A stretch of DNA of 64,000 nt, taken from contig CACIED010000001.1 in NCBI GenBank assembly GCA_902585605.1, positions 124,001-188,000 on the forward strand. The letters are read 5' to 3'. The position numbers and the translations under genes were made by a program. The notes under the pieces are model-generated. The model was not told where the DNA came from and did not search any database. It saw nothing but the letters and a program-made list of their open reading frames with translations. Below, piece by piece: positions 46,796 to 56,590 of the stretch; position 1 is the stretch's first letter, and the number at the start of each line of letters is the position of its first letter. Source of the stretch: an uncultured Alphaproteobacteria bacterium (GTDB lineage Bacteria; Pseudomonadota; Alphaproteobacteria; HIMB59; GCA-002718135).

Positions 46796-47941
46796 TCACT
46801 TTAATAAATTACTAATCTCATCTTCAGAGAAGTAATTTAAATTTTTAATAGTACTTCTAAGTTCTATTTTTTTATTTTCTTTTGATGATTTAATAATACT
46901 ATCTAGTATATCTAAAACGTGAAGACTTAATTCTCCACTACATCTATTTAAACGATTTTTTTTTATTGCATCAACTGTTTCGCTTACACCTATACCTCTA
47001 TAGTTAGCAATACCTGCTGGCTCATTTGCTTTTTCAGAGTTATTTTTGATATTTATTTTCCCTAAATTGTTATTCTTGGTGTCAATATTTTTCCAATCTC
47101 CATTTTTTGATTTACAAACAAGAATATCACCACCAAACATATTGGGATCAGGAATATTTATTGAACCTTTATCACCATATAGCTCAATGTGATTTTTACT
47201 GTGTTTCCAAATATCAAAAGAAAAAAATGAATCTATTAATGCCCCATTCTGAAATTCTATTTGTGAAACTAATGTTGTTGGGATTTCAACTTCTATTTCT
47301 TGTCCTTGTCTATCACCACTTCCAACAACTCTTTTTTGATAAACTGTTCTTGATTGCGTAAAAACATTTTTTGCTGGACCGAGTAAGTTTACTAAAGCTG
47401 TGAAATAATATGGCCCCATATCAAGAATTGGACCACCTCCATGTTTATAAAAAAAATCTGGATTTGGATGCCAAATTTCATGTCCAGCCACACCCATTGA
47501 GATACTGCCTAGATTTATTTGACCTATTTCATTACTATCAATAAGTTTTTTTGCCTGCTGTATACCAGCACCAAGAAAAGTATCTGGGGCACAACCAACA
47601 TGTAAACCTTTTGAATTACCTAAATTGACCAACTCTTCACCATGTTCAAATTTTATAGAAAGTGGCTTTTCTGAATAAGAATGTTTACCAGATTCAAGAA
47701 TTGATTTTGAAACTTCAAAGTGAACATCTGGAATAGTTAAATTTATAATTAATTCGATTTCTTTATTAGATAATATCTGATCTACAGATAATTGTTCTAC
47801 ATCATACTTTTCTGCATAATTTTTAGCAGCTTCATTTTTAATATCAGCACATGCAACTATTTGAAAATTATTAAAATATTTTTGGGAATTACTAAAATAT
47901 ATATCAGCAATATTTCCACATCCAATAATCCCAACTTTCAT
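46796..47941 (-). CDS. Gfo/Idh/MocA family oxidoreductase (paralog of 60562-61710)
   Basis: A 381-residue NAD(P)-dependent dehydrogenase. The Rossmann motif is GIIGCGNIAD (4-13), the catalytic-lysine motif SEKPLS, and the C-terminal domain begins GGGPILDMGPYY. It is closely similar along its whole length to the protein at 60562-61710, so the two are recent paralogs. It is first in a three-gene run with ThuA and xylose isomerase. Likely substrates are sugars or sugar derivatives. It is divergent from a sulfatase gene across 128 AT-rich bases. Confidence 0.92.
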   Translation of the reverse strand: MKVGIIGCGNIADIYFSNSQKYFNNFQIVACADIKNEAAKNYAEKYDVEQLSVDQILSNKEIELIINLTIPDVHFEVSKSILESGKHSYSEKPLSIKFEHGEELVNLGNSKGLHVGCAPDTFLGAGIQQAKKLIDSNEIGQINLGSISMGVAGHEIWHPNPDFFYKHGGGPILDMGPYYFTALVNLLGPAKNVFTQSRTVYQKRVVGSGDRQGQEIEVEIPTTLVSQIEFQNGALIDSFFSFDIWKHSKNHIELYGDKGSINIPDPNMFGGDILVCKSKNGDWKNIDTKNNNLGKINIKNNSEKANEPAGIANYRGIGVSETVDAIKKNRLNRCSGELSLHVLDILDSIIKSSKENKKIELRSTIKNLNYFSEDEISNLLK

Positions 47942-48069
47942 AAATCACCTATAAATTATTCTTTAACTGAACCACTGTTTAAATGTACAACAATATATTT
48001 TAAACTTAAAAAGGCAAATTTTTAGCTTAGATCTAAGTATTTATTCTGTATGATTAGAAAAAATTTTTA

Positions 48070-49575
48070 ATGAAGAATAAACCAAACATATTAATATTTA
48101 ATCCAGATCAATGGAGAGGAGATATGCTTGGATATCTTGGTTACCCAGGTACACAAACTCCTAACTTAGATAGTATAATTAAAGAAGACGCGGTTGCTTT
48201 TAAGAATGCTTTTTGCCAAGCAACAGTTTGTACACCAAGTCGTTGCTCATTTATGACTGGCTGGTATCCGCATGTGCATGGTCACAGAACAATGCATTAT
48301 ATGTTACATACTGATCAAGGAGATTCCAGTATTTTATCAGAACTAAAAAAGAAAGATTACTTTATTTGGTGGGGTGGAAAAAATGATTTAATAGCAGGAC
48401 AAGAGGGTTATCACAATCATTGTGATACTTATTTTGAACCAGCTGATAGAGATTTTCAAAAATGGGGTTACACTCAACAACCTGGAACTCACAGTGGAGA
48501 CCTGTCATGGAGAGGTCCCGAAGATGGAGATAATTATTATAGTTTCTTTAAAGGAAAATTAGATAAAAAAGACAAAGATATTTATTTCGATAATGATTGG
48601 TCCATGGTTTATGGAGCATTAGATTTTATAAAAGATTATAAAAAAGAAAAACCATTTTGTTTATTTCTACCACTTAGTTATCCTCATCCCCCTTACTGTG
48701 TTGAAGATCCATGGTTCTCTTCAATTGATCGGAGTGTAATACCTAACAGATATCAATACAAAACATTGGAAGACAAGCCGAGTATTTTAAAAGGAATAAT
48801 AGATGGACAAAGAATGCAAGATTGGACTGATGAACGTTGGAATGAATTGCGAGCGGTGTATCTTGGTATGTGTGCAAGAGTAGATTATCAATTTGGACTT
48901 TTAGTCAATCAACTTAAAGAATATAATTTGTATGATAATACTTTAATAATATTTTTATCTGATCATGGTGACTTTACAGGTGATTATAATCTAGTTGAAA
49001 AAACACAAAACACCTTTCAAGACTGTCTTACGAATGTTCCTCTTATAATTAAGCCACCAAAAAGTGAGAATACATTAAATGGTGTAAGCGATACAATGAT
49101 TGAGTTAATTGATATTGCAGGAACAATATATGATTACAGTAATATTGAACCTTCCTATTGGCATTTTGGCAAAAGTATTAAAAATTTTATTGAACAGAAA
49201 ACCAATAATCATAGAGAAGAAGTTTTTGCAGAAGGTGGAAGACTTAAATTAGAAAAACAAGCTAGTGAAAGACAAAGTTTAAATTTACCTAATAGTTTAT
49301 ATTATCCAAGAGTAAATTTACAGAGTAATGAGGATAAAATTTTAATGCATACTAAAGCAACTATGTGCAGAAATAAAAAATTTAAATATATTAGAAGAAC
49401 TTACGAAAAAGATGAGCTCTATAATTTAATTGATGATCCAGGAGAGATACATAATGTTATTTATGATCAACAATATGCATCAGAGCTTAAAAACTTAAAA
49501 GAGAAAATGCTTTCATGGTATCAGCAAACTTGCGATGTTGTGCCATTAAAAGGTGATAAAAGAAATTTTAAATAA
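48070..49575 (+). CDS. Type I sulfatase, no signal peptide
   Basis: A 501-residue sulfatase. The formylglycine motif is C54-TPSR in ATVCTPSRCSFMTG; metal-site segments are NPDQWRGD at the start and LSDHGDFTGDY in the second half. Activation needs a formylglycine-generating enzyme encoded elsewhere. There is no signal peptide, so it should act on an imported sulfate ester in the cytoplasm. The gene is divergent from the Gfo/Idh-ThuA-xylA run, which suggests a sulfated sugar as substrate. Choline sulfatase-like and carbohydrate sulfatases share these motifs, so the substrate is open. Confidence 0.92.
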   Translation: MKNKPNILIFNPDQWRGDMLGYLGYPGTQTPNLDSIIKEDAVAFKNAFCQATVCTPSRCSFMTGWYPHVHGHRTMHYMLHTDQGDSSILSELKKKDYFIWWGGKNDLIAGQEGYHNHCDTYFEPADRDFQKWGYTQQPGTHSGDLSWRGPEDGDNYYSFFKGKLDKKDKDIYFDNDWSMVYGALDFIKDYKKEKPFCLFLPLSYPHPPYCVEDPWFSSIDRSVIPNRYQYKTLEDKPSILKGIIDGQRMQDWTDERWNELRAVYLGMCARVDYQFGLLVNQLKEYNLYDNTLIIFLSDHGDFTGDYNLVEKTQNTFQDCLTNVPLIIKPPKSENTLNGVSDTMIELIDIAGTIYDYSNIEPSYWHFGKSIKNFIEQKTNNHREEVFAEGGRLKLEKQASERQSLNLPNSLYYPRVNLQSNEDKILMHTKATMCRNKKFKYIRRTYEKDELYNLIDDPGEIHNVIYDQQYASELKNLKEKMLSWYQQTCDVVPLKGDKRNFK

Positions 49576-49604
49576 AGAACTGAGACTTTTTCTCTTTTGG
49601 TTAA

Positions 49605-51116
49605 TTAGTTTTCTTTAAAATAATTCTTTAACAATTCCTCTGGTGGATCATATAATTTTATTTCTTTCAACATGAGATCTTTATATCGACAAATTAAATC
49701 ATTATCATGTAATTGATTTAATTGTCCTGGATCTTCCTTTAGGTTATAAAGAGCACTTTTTGTATCCACTAATGTCACATGTGGATCAGTCTTTTTTAAT
49801 ATTTTATTTACCTTCATTACTGGAATATTTTTAGTGAAATTAAATGGTTTGTGCATAGTTGCTGTTTGCAATTCTTCATTCGAAAAAAATTGTCTCATAT
49901 TGGTTGGCATTAAGGTGTATTGATATCTAGTTCTATCATATTGATTAAAATTTTCTGGATAATGAAAATAGGTATATTTACCATCTGAAATATTAATGCC
50001 ACCACCCCAATATCCATATAATGCACAATAATCACTTTCATTATCTTTATCTAAAAAATTTAAAATTGATTTTCCTTTTACTTCTTTTGGGATTTCATGA
50101 CCGTGCATTGTCATAAAGGTTGGCATTAGATCAATATTTTGAGTTACGACATTTCTTTGTTCACCGTTATACTTTTTGAAATCAGGATGAGAAAAATAAA
50201 GTGGAATATTAGCTATCTCATTATACAATGGCATTCTGTTTTTTGCCCACCAATCATGCTCACCTAGCATAAAGCCATGATCTGTCGTTAAAATTAATGC
50301 TGTATTTTCCCAGAGATTATTTGAATCAAAAAAATCTAATACTGTTCCTAACAAATAATCACATAATCCTATTAGAGCTAAATAGTTTGCTTTTAATTCT
50401 GCAACCTCTTCATCATTTTCCTTTACTTTATCATATTGAGGCCAATCTAATCTTGGTCCTCTATAATTTGTTTTAAGTTTTTCTCTGAATCTTTCAGGGG
50501 CAAAAAAGGGTTCATGTGGATCAAATGTCTCCAACTGTAGAAACCAATTATCAGCATCTTTATTTATATTTAAGAAATCTAATCCTGATTGAAAACATTT
50601 CACTGATGGAAAGTCTTTCTCATCTTTGATAAATTCACTGTTTATTACATAATTATAATATTTTCCCTCCCTATCACTTAAATTGAATTGTGATTGATGA
50701 TATTTTTCTCTCAGTTTTTCAAGTGGAGGTTGAACCATTGCTTTCCAAGGATCACTCTCTTGTCCTCGAATAAAATCCCATGAATTAAACCTATTATGAT
50801 AAGTTGCCCCACCATCTTCAAAGTAATGATAGTGATCAGTTACTAGGTGAGTATATGTATTATTAAGTCTCAACATTTCTGGAAATGAATTATCAAATGG
50901 TTCTAAAGGTCCCCATGCGCGATGAAGGAAGCTTAGTCGTCCTGAATGCATATCACGTCTGGCAGGCATACATGGCATACTTCCTATATAATGATTATTA
51001 AATTGAACTGATTTTTTTGCTAATCTATTAAAATTTGGTGTTTCAATATATTTTCCACCATAAGAATTTAACATTCTTTTATTTAATGAATCAAAAAGTA
51101 AAAAAACAGTTTTCAT
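49605..51116 (-). CDS. Second type I sulfatase, no signal peptide
   Basis: A 503-residue sulfatase with formylglycine site C49-MPAR in GSMPCMPARRDMHSG. The first metal segment reads LLFDSLNKRML instead of the common DD form, and the second is TTDHGFMLGEHDWWAKN. It converges with the first sulfatase but is not a close copy of it. It lacks a signal peptide, so it is probably cytoplasmic. The C-terminal part TDPHVTLVDTKSALYNLKED resembles sulfatases that act on small sugars. It is divergent from the VOC gene. Confidence 0.9.
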   Translation of the reverse strand: MKTVFLLFDSLNKRMLNSYGGKYIETPNFNRLAKKSVQFNNHYIGSMPCMPARRDMHSGRLSFLHRAWGPLEPFDNSFPEMLRLNNTYTHLVTDHYHYFEDGGATYHNRFNSWDFIRGQESDPWKAMVQPPLEKLREKYHQSQFNLSDREGKYYNYVINSEFIKDEKDFPSVKCFQSGLDFLNINKDADNWFLQLETFDPHEPFFAPERFREKLKTNYRGPRLDWPQYDKVKENDEEVAELKANYLALIGLCDYLLGTVLDFFDSNNLWENTALILTTDHGFMLGEHDWWAKNRMPLYNEIANIPLYFSHPDFKKYNGEQRNVVTQNIDLMPTFMTMHGHEIPKEVKGKSILNFLDKDNESDYCALYGYWGGGINISDGKYTYFHYPENFNQYDRTRYQYTLMPTNMRQFFSNEELQTATMHKPFNFTKNIPVMKVNKILKKTDPHVTLVDTKSALYNLKEDPGQLNQLHDNDLICRYKDLMLKEIKLYDPPEELLKNYFKEN

Positions 51117-51177
51117 ATAATCTAAATTACATTATGTTTTTTTTACTACAAATACAAAATAATATAGGATTATAAAA

Positions 51178-51603
51178 ATGAAATATTTACATACTATGGT
51201 TAGAGTTAAAAATATCGAAGAGTCACTAGACTTTTATTGCAATAAGTTGGGTTTAAAAGAAGTTAGAAGAGTAGAAAATGAAAAAGGTCGCTTTACTCTT
51301 ATATTTCTAGGTGCAGAAAATAGTGATGAAAAAACTGGACTACTCGAATTAACATATAATTGGGACCCAGAAGAATATACTGGTGGAAGAAACTTTGGTC
51401 ATCTTGCATATAGTGTCAAAAATATTTATGAAGTGTGTGAAAAGTTGATGAATAATGGTGTTACAATAAATAGACCACCTCGCGATGGACATATGGCATT
51501 TATTCGGTCACCAGATGGAATATCTTTAGAAATTTTACAAGAGGGCGAAGCACTTCAAGTTCAGGAACCATGGAAGTCTATGGAAAATTCGGGAACTTGG
51601 TAA
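51178..51603 (+). CDS. VOC-superfamily glyoxalase I-like protein
   Basis: A 141-residue protein of two beta-alpha-beta-beta-beta units. The four metal ligands of glyoxalase I are in place: His5, Glu57, His75 and Glu118, close to E. coli GloA numbering. It would detoxify methylglyoxal as the glutathione adduct, giving S-lactoylglutathione. The C-terminal extension (LQVQEPWKSMENSGTW) goes slightly beyond the core domain. It lies between a sulfatase (divergent) and a desaturase-like gene (convergent). A different VOC activity on an island metabolite is possible. Confidence 0.85.
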   Translation: MKYLHTMVRVKNIEESLDFYCNKLGLKEVRRVENEKGRFTLIFLGAENSDEKTGLLELTYNWDPEEYTGGRNFGHLAYSVKNIYEVCEKLMNNGVTINRPPRDGHMAFIRSPDGISLEILQEGEALQVQEPWKSMENSGTW

Positions 51604-51605
51604 AT

Positions 51606-52589
51606 CTAATTATTAAGTTTTACTTTATAGTATTTATCTGGATTAGTTGCTAAAGCTACTACTGAAGGTAAAACTTTTCTATAAAAATCAAAAAGACTAG
51701 TAAAAGGTTTAGGTAACTCTGAGTCAATTTCTTTGCGAAGTTTTTTTAAATTATAAGATGGTACCATTGGATACATGTGATGCTCTAAATGGTACTCCAT
51801 ATGCCAATATAAAAAACTTAAAATAGGATTTATTCTAACTGAATAAGTACTTAAACGATGATCTTTAGTATCAACTTTTGCAGCTAAATGTTGCGTAACA
51901 TTAACAGCAAACCAGATTGGTTTACCGATATAAGTAGGTATAATTATATAAAGTATTGGCAAAATTGAACCGATGTAAAACGAATAAGCAAATACTAAAA
52001 ACCAAATAAAGACATATAATCGTGAATTCCAAAGAATTTTTTTCTTTTCTTCTTTTGGTGCTGTAATATCAATCACAGGTGTAAACTTTCCAAATGCATG
52101 TTTTAACACTTCAAACTTAATAAGTTTATGCGGATATAATAAATCTGTTAAAGGAATAAAATTTAAGAAAAAAGCAAATAGCTCTATTGGCCTAGAAACT
52201 TGTATTTCATGATCATAATCATCTTCAGTTTGAAGAGTTTTTGAATGGTGAAAAGTATGACTCCAACGCCATCTGAAACCTTCAAAGTCACACATAAACG
52301 AACTAATATGATAGAAAAACTCATTTATCCATCTAGTTTTAAAAGCTGTCCTGTGAACTGTCTCATGCCAGTTTGCTACACTGAATGCATAAATCGTTCC
52401 ATATATGAAAAAGAAAAATAGGGTCCAAACTGTACCCCAGGTGAGATATGCTAGATAGCCAGAAATAAATAAGAATAAGAAATAGAGAAAAAAATGTATT
52501 AATCCTGGTAAATCACTTCTCCTGCTTAATTCTTTCAATTTTTTTTTATCAAGCTGAGGTTTGTACCAATCATCTAAATTTATATGCAT
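51606..52589 (-). CDS. Desaturase-like membrane di-iron oxygenase, MocD-like
   Basis: A 327-residue paralog of the protein at 2916-3902. Histidine boxes are HETVH (75-79), HTFHH (111-115) and HLEHH (267-271), with the shared TQHLA and DHRLST segments. The N-terminus DDWYKPQLDKKKLKE matches the family here. Hydrophobic segments precede box 1 and lie near 193-225. It has no ferredoxin gene beside it and would need the electron carriers encoded at 1313-2911 or others outside the window. It converges with the VOC gene and is divergent from a hydroxylase gene. Confidence 0.88.
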   Translation of the reverse strand: MHINLDDWYKPQLDKKKLKELSRRSDLPGLIHFFLYFLFLFISGYLAYLTWGTVWTLFFFFIYGTIYAFSVANWHETVHRTAFKTRWINEFFYHISSFMCDFEGFRWRWSHTFHHSKTLQTEDDYDHEIQVSRPIELFAFFLNFIPLTDLLYPHKLIKFEVLKHAFGKFTPVIDITAPKEEKKKILWNSRLYVFIWFLVFAYSFYIGSILPILYIIIPTYIGKPIWFAVNVTQHLAAKVDTKDHRLSTYSVRINPILSFLYWHMEYHLEHHMYPMVPSYNLKKLRKEIDSELPKPFTSLFDFYRKVLPSVVALATNPDKYYKVKLNN

Positions 52590-52674
52590 GTTATAAAAAT
52601 ATTGATTTATTTATATTTTTCAATAATTTTATTAAGTATACTCTTGTGATACGAAACAAAAAATACAAATAATT

Positions 52675-53664
52675 ATGATTACTGATAACAATTTTGGTAA
52701 ACGCGACAAAAAGGGTAACTGGAAACCAAATGATAGAATAATTCCAATGCCTAGATTCATAATTCCTTTTCAGCCATTGAAATTACTAAAATGGATTTTT
52801 GGTTGGAATGGATATATTTTTCCTATGCAGTTTATATGGGCAATAATTACTTTAGTAGTTTGGTTTTTACTCACTCCTTCGCTTGATGAATTCAAAGAAG
52901 TTAATCTGTATACTTTAGGATATATTTTTCTTAGAAATAGCATGATTGTTTTTATATATGCTGGTTTCTTTCATTTACATTTTTATATTAAAAAAAATCA
53001 AAAAAATAATTTTAAATATAATGCAAAGTTCCTAGAAAAAAATTCTAAGTTTCTTTTTAAAGATCAAACGAAAGATAATATGATTTGGGTTTTCTTAAGT
53101 GGGATTCCTATATGGTCAATTTATGAATATTTTACTTTTTGGTCTTTTGCTAATAATTACATAACTTTAATATCTTGGGAACAATATCCTATTTATTTAC
53201 TTGTTTTATTCTTTTTAGTACCAATAATTAGAGATATACATTTTTATTTAACTCACAGACTTTTACATACTAAATTTTTTTATAAAATCGCTCATAAAGT
53301 TCATCACCATAACGTCAATCCAGGTCCATGGTCAGGTTTAGCAATGCATCCAGTAGAGCATGTAATTTATTTTTCAGGTATTTTAATTCATTGGATTATC
53401 CCATCACATCCTCTTATTGCGCTATGGCATATTTTCCATGCAGGGATTGCTCCTCACGCAGGTCACAGTGGTTTTGATAAGATAGTTTTTAAAAATGGAA
53501 TGCATTTACATACAGGAACTTATTTCCATTATTTGCATCACAAATACTTTGAATGTAATTATAGTGGCGACACCTCTAATTACTTAGATAAATGGTTTGG
53601 TACCATGCACGATGGATCGGATGAGTCACACCAAAAAATGCTAAACCGTTTAAAATTAAGCTAG
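52675..53664 (+). CDS. Sterol desaturase/fatty acid hydroxylase superfamily membrane protein
   Basis: A 329-residue membrane protein of the other di-iron membrane family (ERG3/SCS7 type). The histidine clusters are HFYLTHRLLH, HKVHHHN and HYLHHKYFE, arranged as in PF04116, with an additional H(P)xEH segment (MHPVEH). Four to five hydrophobic segments are visible. It would hydroxylate or desaturate a lipid, sterol-like or carotenoid-like substrate with oxygen. It is divergent from one desaturase-like gene and converges with the PhyH gene. The substrate is unknown. Confidence 0.88.
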   Translation: MITDNNFGKRDKKGNWKPNDRIIPMPRFIIPFQPLKLLKWIFGWNGYIFPMQFIWAIITLVVWFLLTPSLDEFKEVNLYTLGYIFLRNSMIVFIYAGFFHLHFYIKKNQKNNFKYNAKFLEKNSKFLFKDQTKDNMIWVFLSGIPIWSIYEYFTFWSFANNYITLISWEQYPIYLLVLFFLVPIIRDIHFYLTHRLLHTKFFYKIAHKVHHHNVNPGPWSGLAMHPVEHVIYFSGILIHWIIPSHPLIALWHIFHAGIAPHAGHSGFDKIVFKNGMHLHTGTYFHYLHHKYFECNYSGDTSNYLDKWFGTMHDGSDESHQKMLNRLKLS

Positions 53665-53671
53665 GATCTAT

Positions 53672-54607
53672 CTATTTATCCCAGCGGTCTAACCATGATC
53701 CATTTACTGTAGAATCAAACTCATCTTTTTTAGATAAACCTCTAAATTTCTTATGATCTTCTTCAACTCCCTTAAACCAAGCATTCCAATCAGGTCTATA
53801 ACTACTATCATCAGATTTTCGCATTATTATTGGGTCCACTAAACCTGTATGAAAACCAGCCTCATCCTTAGGATTTTGAAATCTTAAATCTACACTCCAT
53901 CTAACATCTTCTGAAAAATTTTCTAAAGATCTATGAGGAACAAGTTGGTGTAGAAATAAAACTGAGCCTGCTTTCATTTCACATGTTATTACATCCTCTT
54001 CAGGAATATCTTGTTCTTCTATAAATAAATACCATGAATCTTTTACTGAACCATCTTTCTTCTCAAGTTTATGATTTAGTACTCTCTCAGGTTTGTGACC
54101 ACCTCTCACAACTTGCATACAACCATTGTTTTTATTAACATCTAAAAAAGGAATCCATGCAGCTGGCTGAGTAGTTTTTTCTGCACCATCTTTTAAATAA
54201 GCAGAGTCCTGGTGCCAAGGAACTGTCATTCTTGCTGTTTGAGGTGTTTTAGAACGAATATTCCAAACAGGATGTCCTGAAATATCTTTTCCTACCCAGT
54301 TTTCAACAATATCTAATAGTTTTGGTGAAGCCCAAAGTTTTGCTAACTCTGGTCTAAGTTGTCCTTTTGTATGGATTAGTACAGATGATCCTTTGAAATC
54401 TTTTTCGAGTGCTGCAAGCCTTTTAAAAACATCTTTATCAGAATGTTTATTTGTTATCTTACCAGCACTAAATGCTTTTTCAGCATATTCATCAACAATA
54501 TCATCAAACTCATTAAGAACAGGTCGTAATTCTTCCATTGAAAATAAATTTTCAACAATAGTGTAGCCTTCATCATTATATTGATCAACATGGTCTTGAC
54601 TTATCAT
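53672..54607 (-). CDS. Phytanoyl-CoA dioxygenase (PhyH) family Fe(II)/2-oxoglutarate oxygenase
   Basis: A 311-residue non-heme iron dioxygenase. The iron triad is His132 and Asp134 (VPWHQDSAYL) with His225 (LVPHRSLEN); Arg236 or Arg242 (VRWSVDLRF) would bind 2-oxoglutarate. The N-terminus DQYNDEGYTIVENLFS is typical of PhyH. Bacterial members hydroxylate many small molecules, so phytanoyl-CoA need not be the substrate. It is divergent from the second PanB-like gene across 83 bases. It is a soluble oxygenase among membrane oxygenases. Confidence 0.9.
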   Translation of the reverse strand: MISQDHVDQYNDEGYTIVENLFSMEELRPVLNEFDDIVDEYAEKAFSAGKITNKHSDKDVFKRLAALEKDFKGSSVLIHTKGQLRPELAKLWASPKLLDIVENWVGKDISGHPVWNIRSKTPQTARMTVPWHQDSAYLKDGAEKTTQPAAWIPFLDVNKNNGCMQVVRGGHKPERVLNHKLEKKDGSVKDSWYLFIEEQDIPEEDVITCEMKAGSVLFLHQLVPHRSLENFSEDVRWSVDLRFQNPKDEAGFHTGLVDPIIMRKSDDSSYRPDWNAWFKGVEEDHKKFRGLSKKDEFDSTVNGSWLDRWDK

Positions 54608-54690
54608 AGTTTCTCCTAATAATATTTATCATAATTGAAATTAAAAAATGTAAAAGTAAAAATTAACTTTTTTATTATTAATTTAGAGAT

Positions 54691-55521
54691 ATGAACAAAA
54701 AAATAACGGTAAAAGATTTAAGAGATTTAAAAGGAAAAAAGAAATTAGTTAGTATTTTGGTTAAAAATGTAGATGAAGCAAAGGCTGCACATAAGGTGGG
54801 TTTTGAGATGTTAGCGACAGGATCACCAGGTGTATATCTAAATCCAGACAATCATCCAGAATTTGAAGAAATAATTGAAATTAGAAAAACTGCACCAAAT
54901 GCATTTATGCATTGGGGTGCTGCAGACACATTATATAGTGGTTTAATTGAAGCTACTCGAGTGGCATTTAAAGCGTTGGAGTATGGTATTGATATGTTTT
55001 ATTGTCATAATAATTTTGAACTTATAAGAGGATTATATAAAGAAGGTATACCTGGATTAGGACATGTAGGTTTAGTGCCAAGTAGAAGAACTTGGACAGG
55101 TGGCTTTAAAGCCGTTGGTAAAAATTCAAATGAAGCAATGATGATTTATGATCAATGTTTAAAAATACAAGATGCAGGGGGGGTAGCTATAGAAATGGAA
55201 TGCGTTCCATACAAAGTAGCTGAAGCAATTACAAAAAAAGTTGAACCAACGGTAGTCTCAATGGGAAGTGGACCAGGGTGTGATGCAGAATTCTTATTTG
55301 GTTGTGATATTCTTGGTCTTACTGAAGGACATATTCCACGACATGCAAAAGTTTATAGAGACTTTCAAAAAGAATATAAAAAACTTCAAAGAGAAAGAGA
55401 AAATGCATTTCAGGAATTTTATAATGATGTCCAAAATGGAGCATTTCCAGAGAAAAAAAATATTGTAGAAATCGCTGAAGATGAACTGGATAAATTTTTG
55501 AATAATTTAGAAAAAAGATAA
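54691..55521 (+). CDS. PanB-like protein, second copy, probably not a true PanB
   Basis: A 276-residue paralog of 467-1294, sharing the order of motifs: GLGHVGLVPS with His125, IEMECVP with Glu170, MGSGPGCDAE and EGHIPRHAK. As in the first copy, the positions that bind metal and ketopantoate in E. coli PanB appear replaced (LATGSPGV, MHWGAAD, MFYCHNN). The two copies also share VGLVPSRRTW/VGLVPGNATW and the QRER helix. It lies between a PhyH dioxygenase gene and a convergent desaturase-like gene, so both copies sit beside oxygenases. The function is unknown. Confidence 0.8.
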   Translation: MNKKITVKDLRDLKGKKKLVSILVKNVDEAKAAHKVGFEMLATGSPGVYLNPDNHPEFEEIIEIRKTAPNAFMHWGAADTLYSGLIEATRVAFKALEYGIDMFYCHNNFELIRGLYKEGIPGLGHVGLVPSRRTWTGGFKAVGKNSNEAMMIYDQCLKIQDAGGVAIEMECVPYKVAEAITKKVEPTVVSMGSGPGCDAEFLFGCDILGLTEGHIPRHAKVYRDFQKEYKKLQRERENAFQEFYNDVQNGAFPEKKNIVEIAEDELDKFLNNLEKR

Positions 55522-55532
55522 ATTAATTTTAG

Positions 55533-56570
55533 TTAGGCTGGAATAAATTTTTTTATTTCGTAGTTAGGATCTTTTGCTTGTTTGATAACAGCTGGGATGA
55601 TTTCTAGATATGCATCAACTAAACCCTTGTTTGGTTCAGGTAGTTGATCCTTTATTAATTCATGAAATTTAGGCAAGTTATAAAATGGTATTTGCGGACA
55701 TGAATGATGCTCAATATGGTATTGCATATTTGCATAAAAAAAAGTTCCTAAAATTGGTCCTAAAATTACTGTTCTTGTTGTTTCACGATGATCATGACTA
55801 TCAAATTTCATTGCTGCGTGTTGAGGAAAAGCTAAAATCCATAATAAAGGTCCACCATAAATTTGTGGGGTTATAATTAATAGAAGTGGAAGAAAGCTCT
55901 GCAGAATAATAGATAGGGCAATTGTTAAAAAAATCATACCTAAAAAAATTCTACTTGACCAAACCATTTTATTTTTTTCTCTATCAGGAACTAAGTCTGC
56001 TACACTAATTTTTGCTTCTTCATCACTAAAGGAATTCTGCGATGTGAATATTCTAAAACTATGTTTGAATATTTTTTGAAGTTCAGCTTTAACTCTATAG
56101 TATCCAAAAAACTCAGTAAAAAATAAAATTCTTAAATTAGTTGGTCTTGGGTCAGCAATTTCTAAATCAAGATCTAAATATCGAGTTTTACTATGATGGT
56201 TAGCATGACTCCATCTCCAAGAAATAGGTTCAAAAAAAGCAATAAAAGAACTAATGTAATAAAAAAAGTCGTTTAATTTTCTAGATTTAAAAACAGTGCG
56301 GTGACCATATTCATGCCACCTAGCGTTACTACAGGCATAGACAGACCCATATAAAATAAAGGCAGGAATTGCATACCATGTGCCCCAAGAATATATTGCG
56401 ATCAGTCCTGTAATAAACAATACACCAAAATAAAGTATAGTGTGAAACCAAGCTTTAGCATCACTTCTTTGACAAAGTTGTTTATATACTTTCTTGTCAA
56501 TTTTCGGTTGCCACCAATCTTTATGACTTAATTCAATTTTGTCGATTTCTTCTACTTTAATTGAACTCAT
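55533..56570 (-). CDS. Desaturase-like membrane di-iron oxygenase, MocD-like
   Basis: A 345-residue paralog. The boxes are HEYGH (86-90), HANHH (122-126) and HIEHH in QYHIEHHSCP, with the shared PQHAAMKFD and DHRETTRT segments. It has a slightly longer N-terminus than the others. Box 3 is preceded by Gln instead of the Glu seen in its paralogs. It is the last gene of a transporter operon, 20 bases after the ATPase gene, which links it to an imported substrate. No ferredoxin gene is adjacent. Confidence 0.88.
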   Translation of the reverse strand: MSSIKVEEIDKIELSHKDWWQPKIDKKVYKQLCQRSDAKAWFHTILYFGVLFITGLIAIYSWGTWYAIPAFILYGSVYACSNARWHEYGHRTVFKSRKLNDFFYYISSFIAFFEPISWRWSHANHHSKTRYLDLDLEIADPRPTNLRILFFTEFFGYYRVKAELQKIFKHSFRIFTSQNSFSDEEAKISVADLVPDREKNKMVWSSRIFLGMIFLTIALSIILQSFLPLLLIITPQIYGGPLLWILAFPQHAAMKFDSHDHRETTRTVILGPILGTFFYANMQYHIEHHSCPQIPFYNLPKFHELIKDQLPEPNKGLVDAYLEIIPAVIKQAKDPNYEIKKFIPA

Positions 56571-56590
56571 TTATTATACATAGTGCAATT

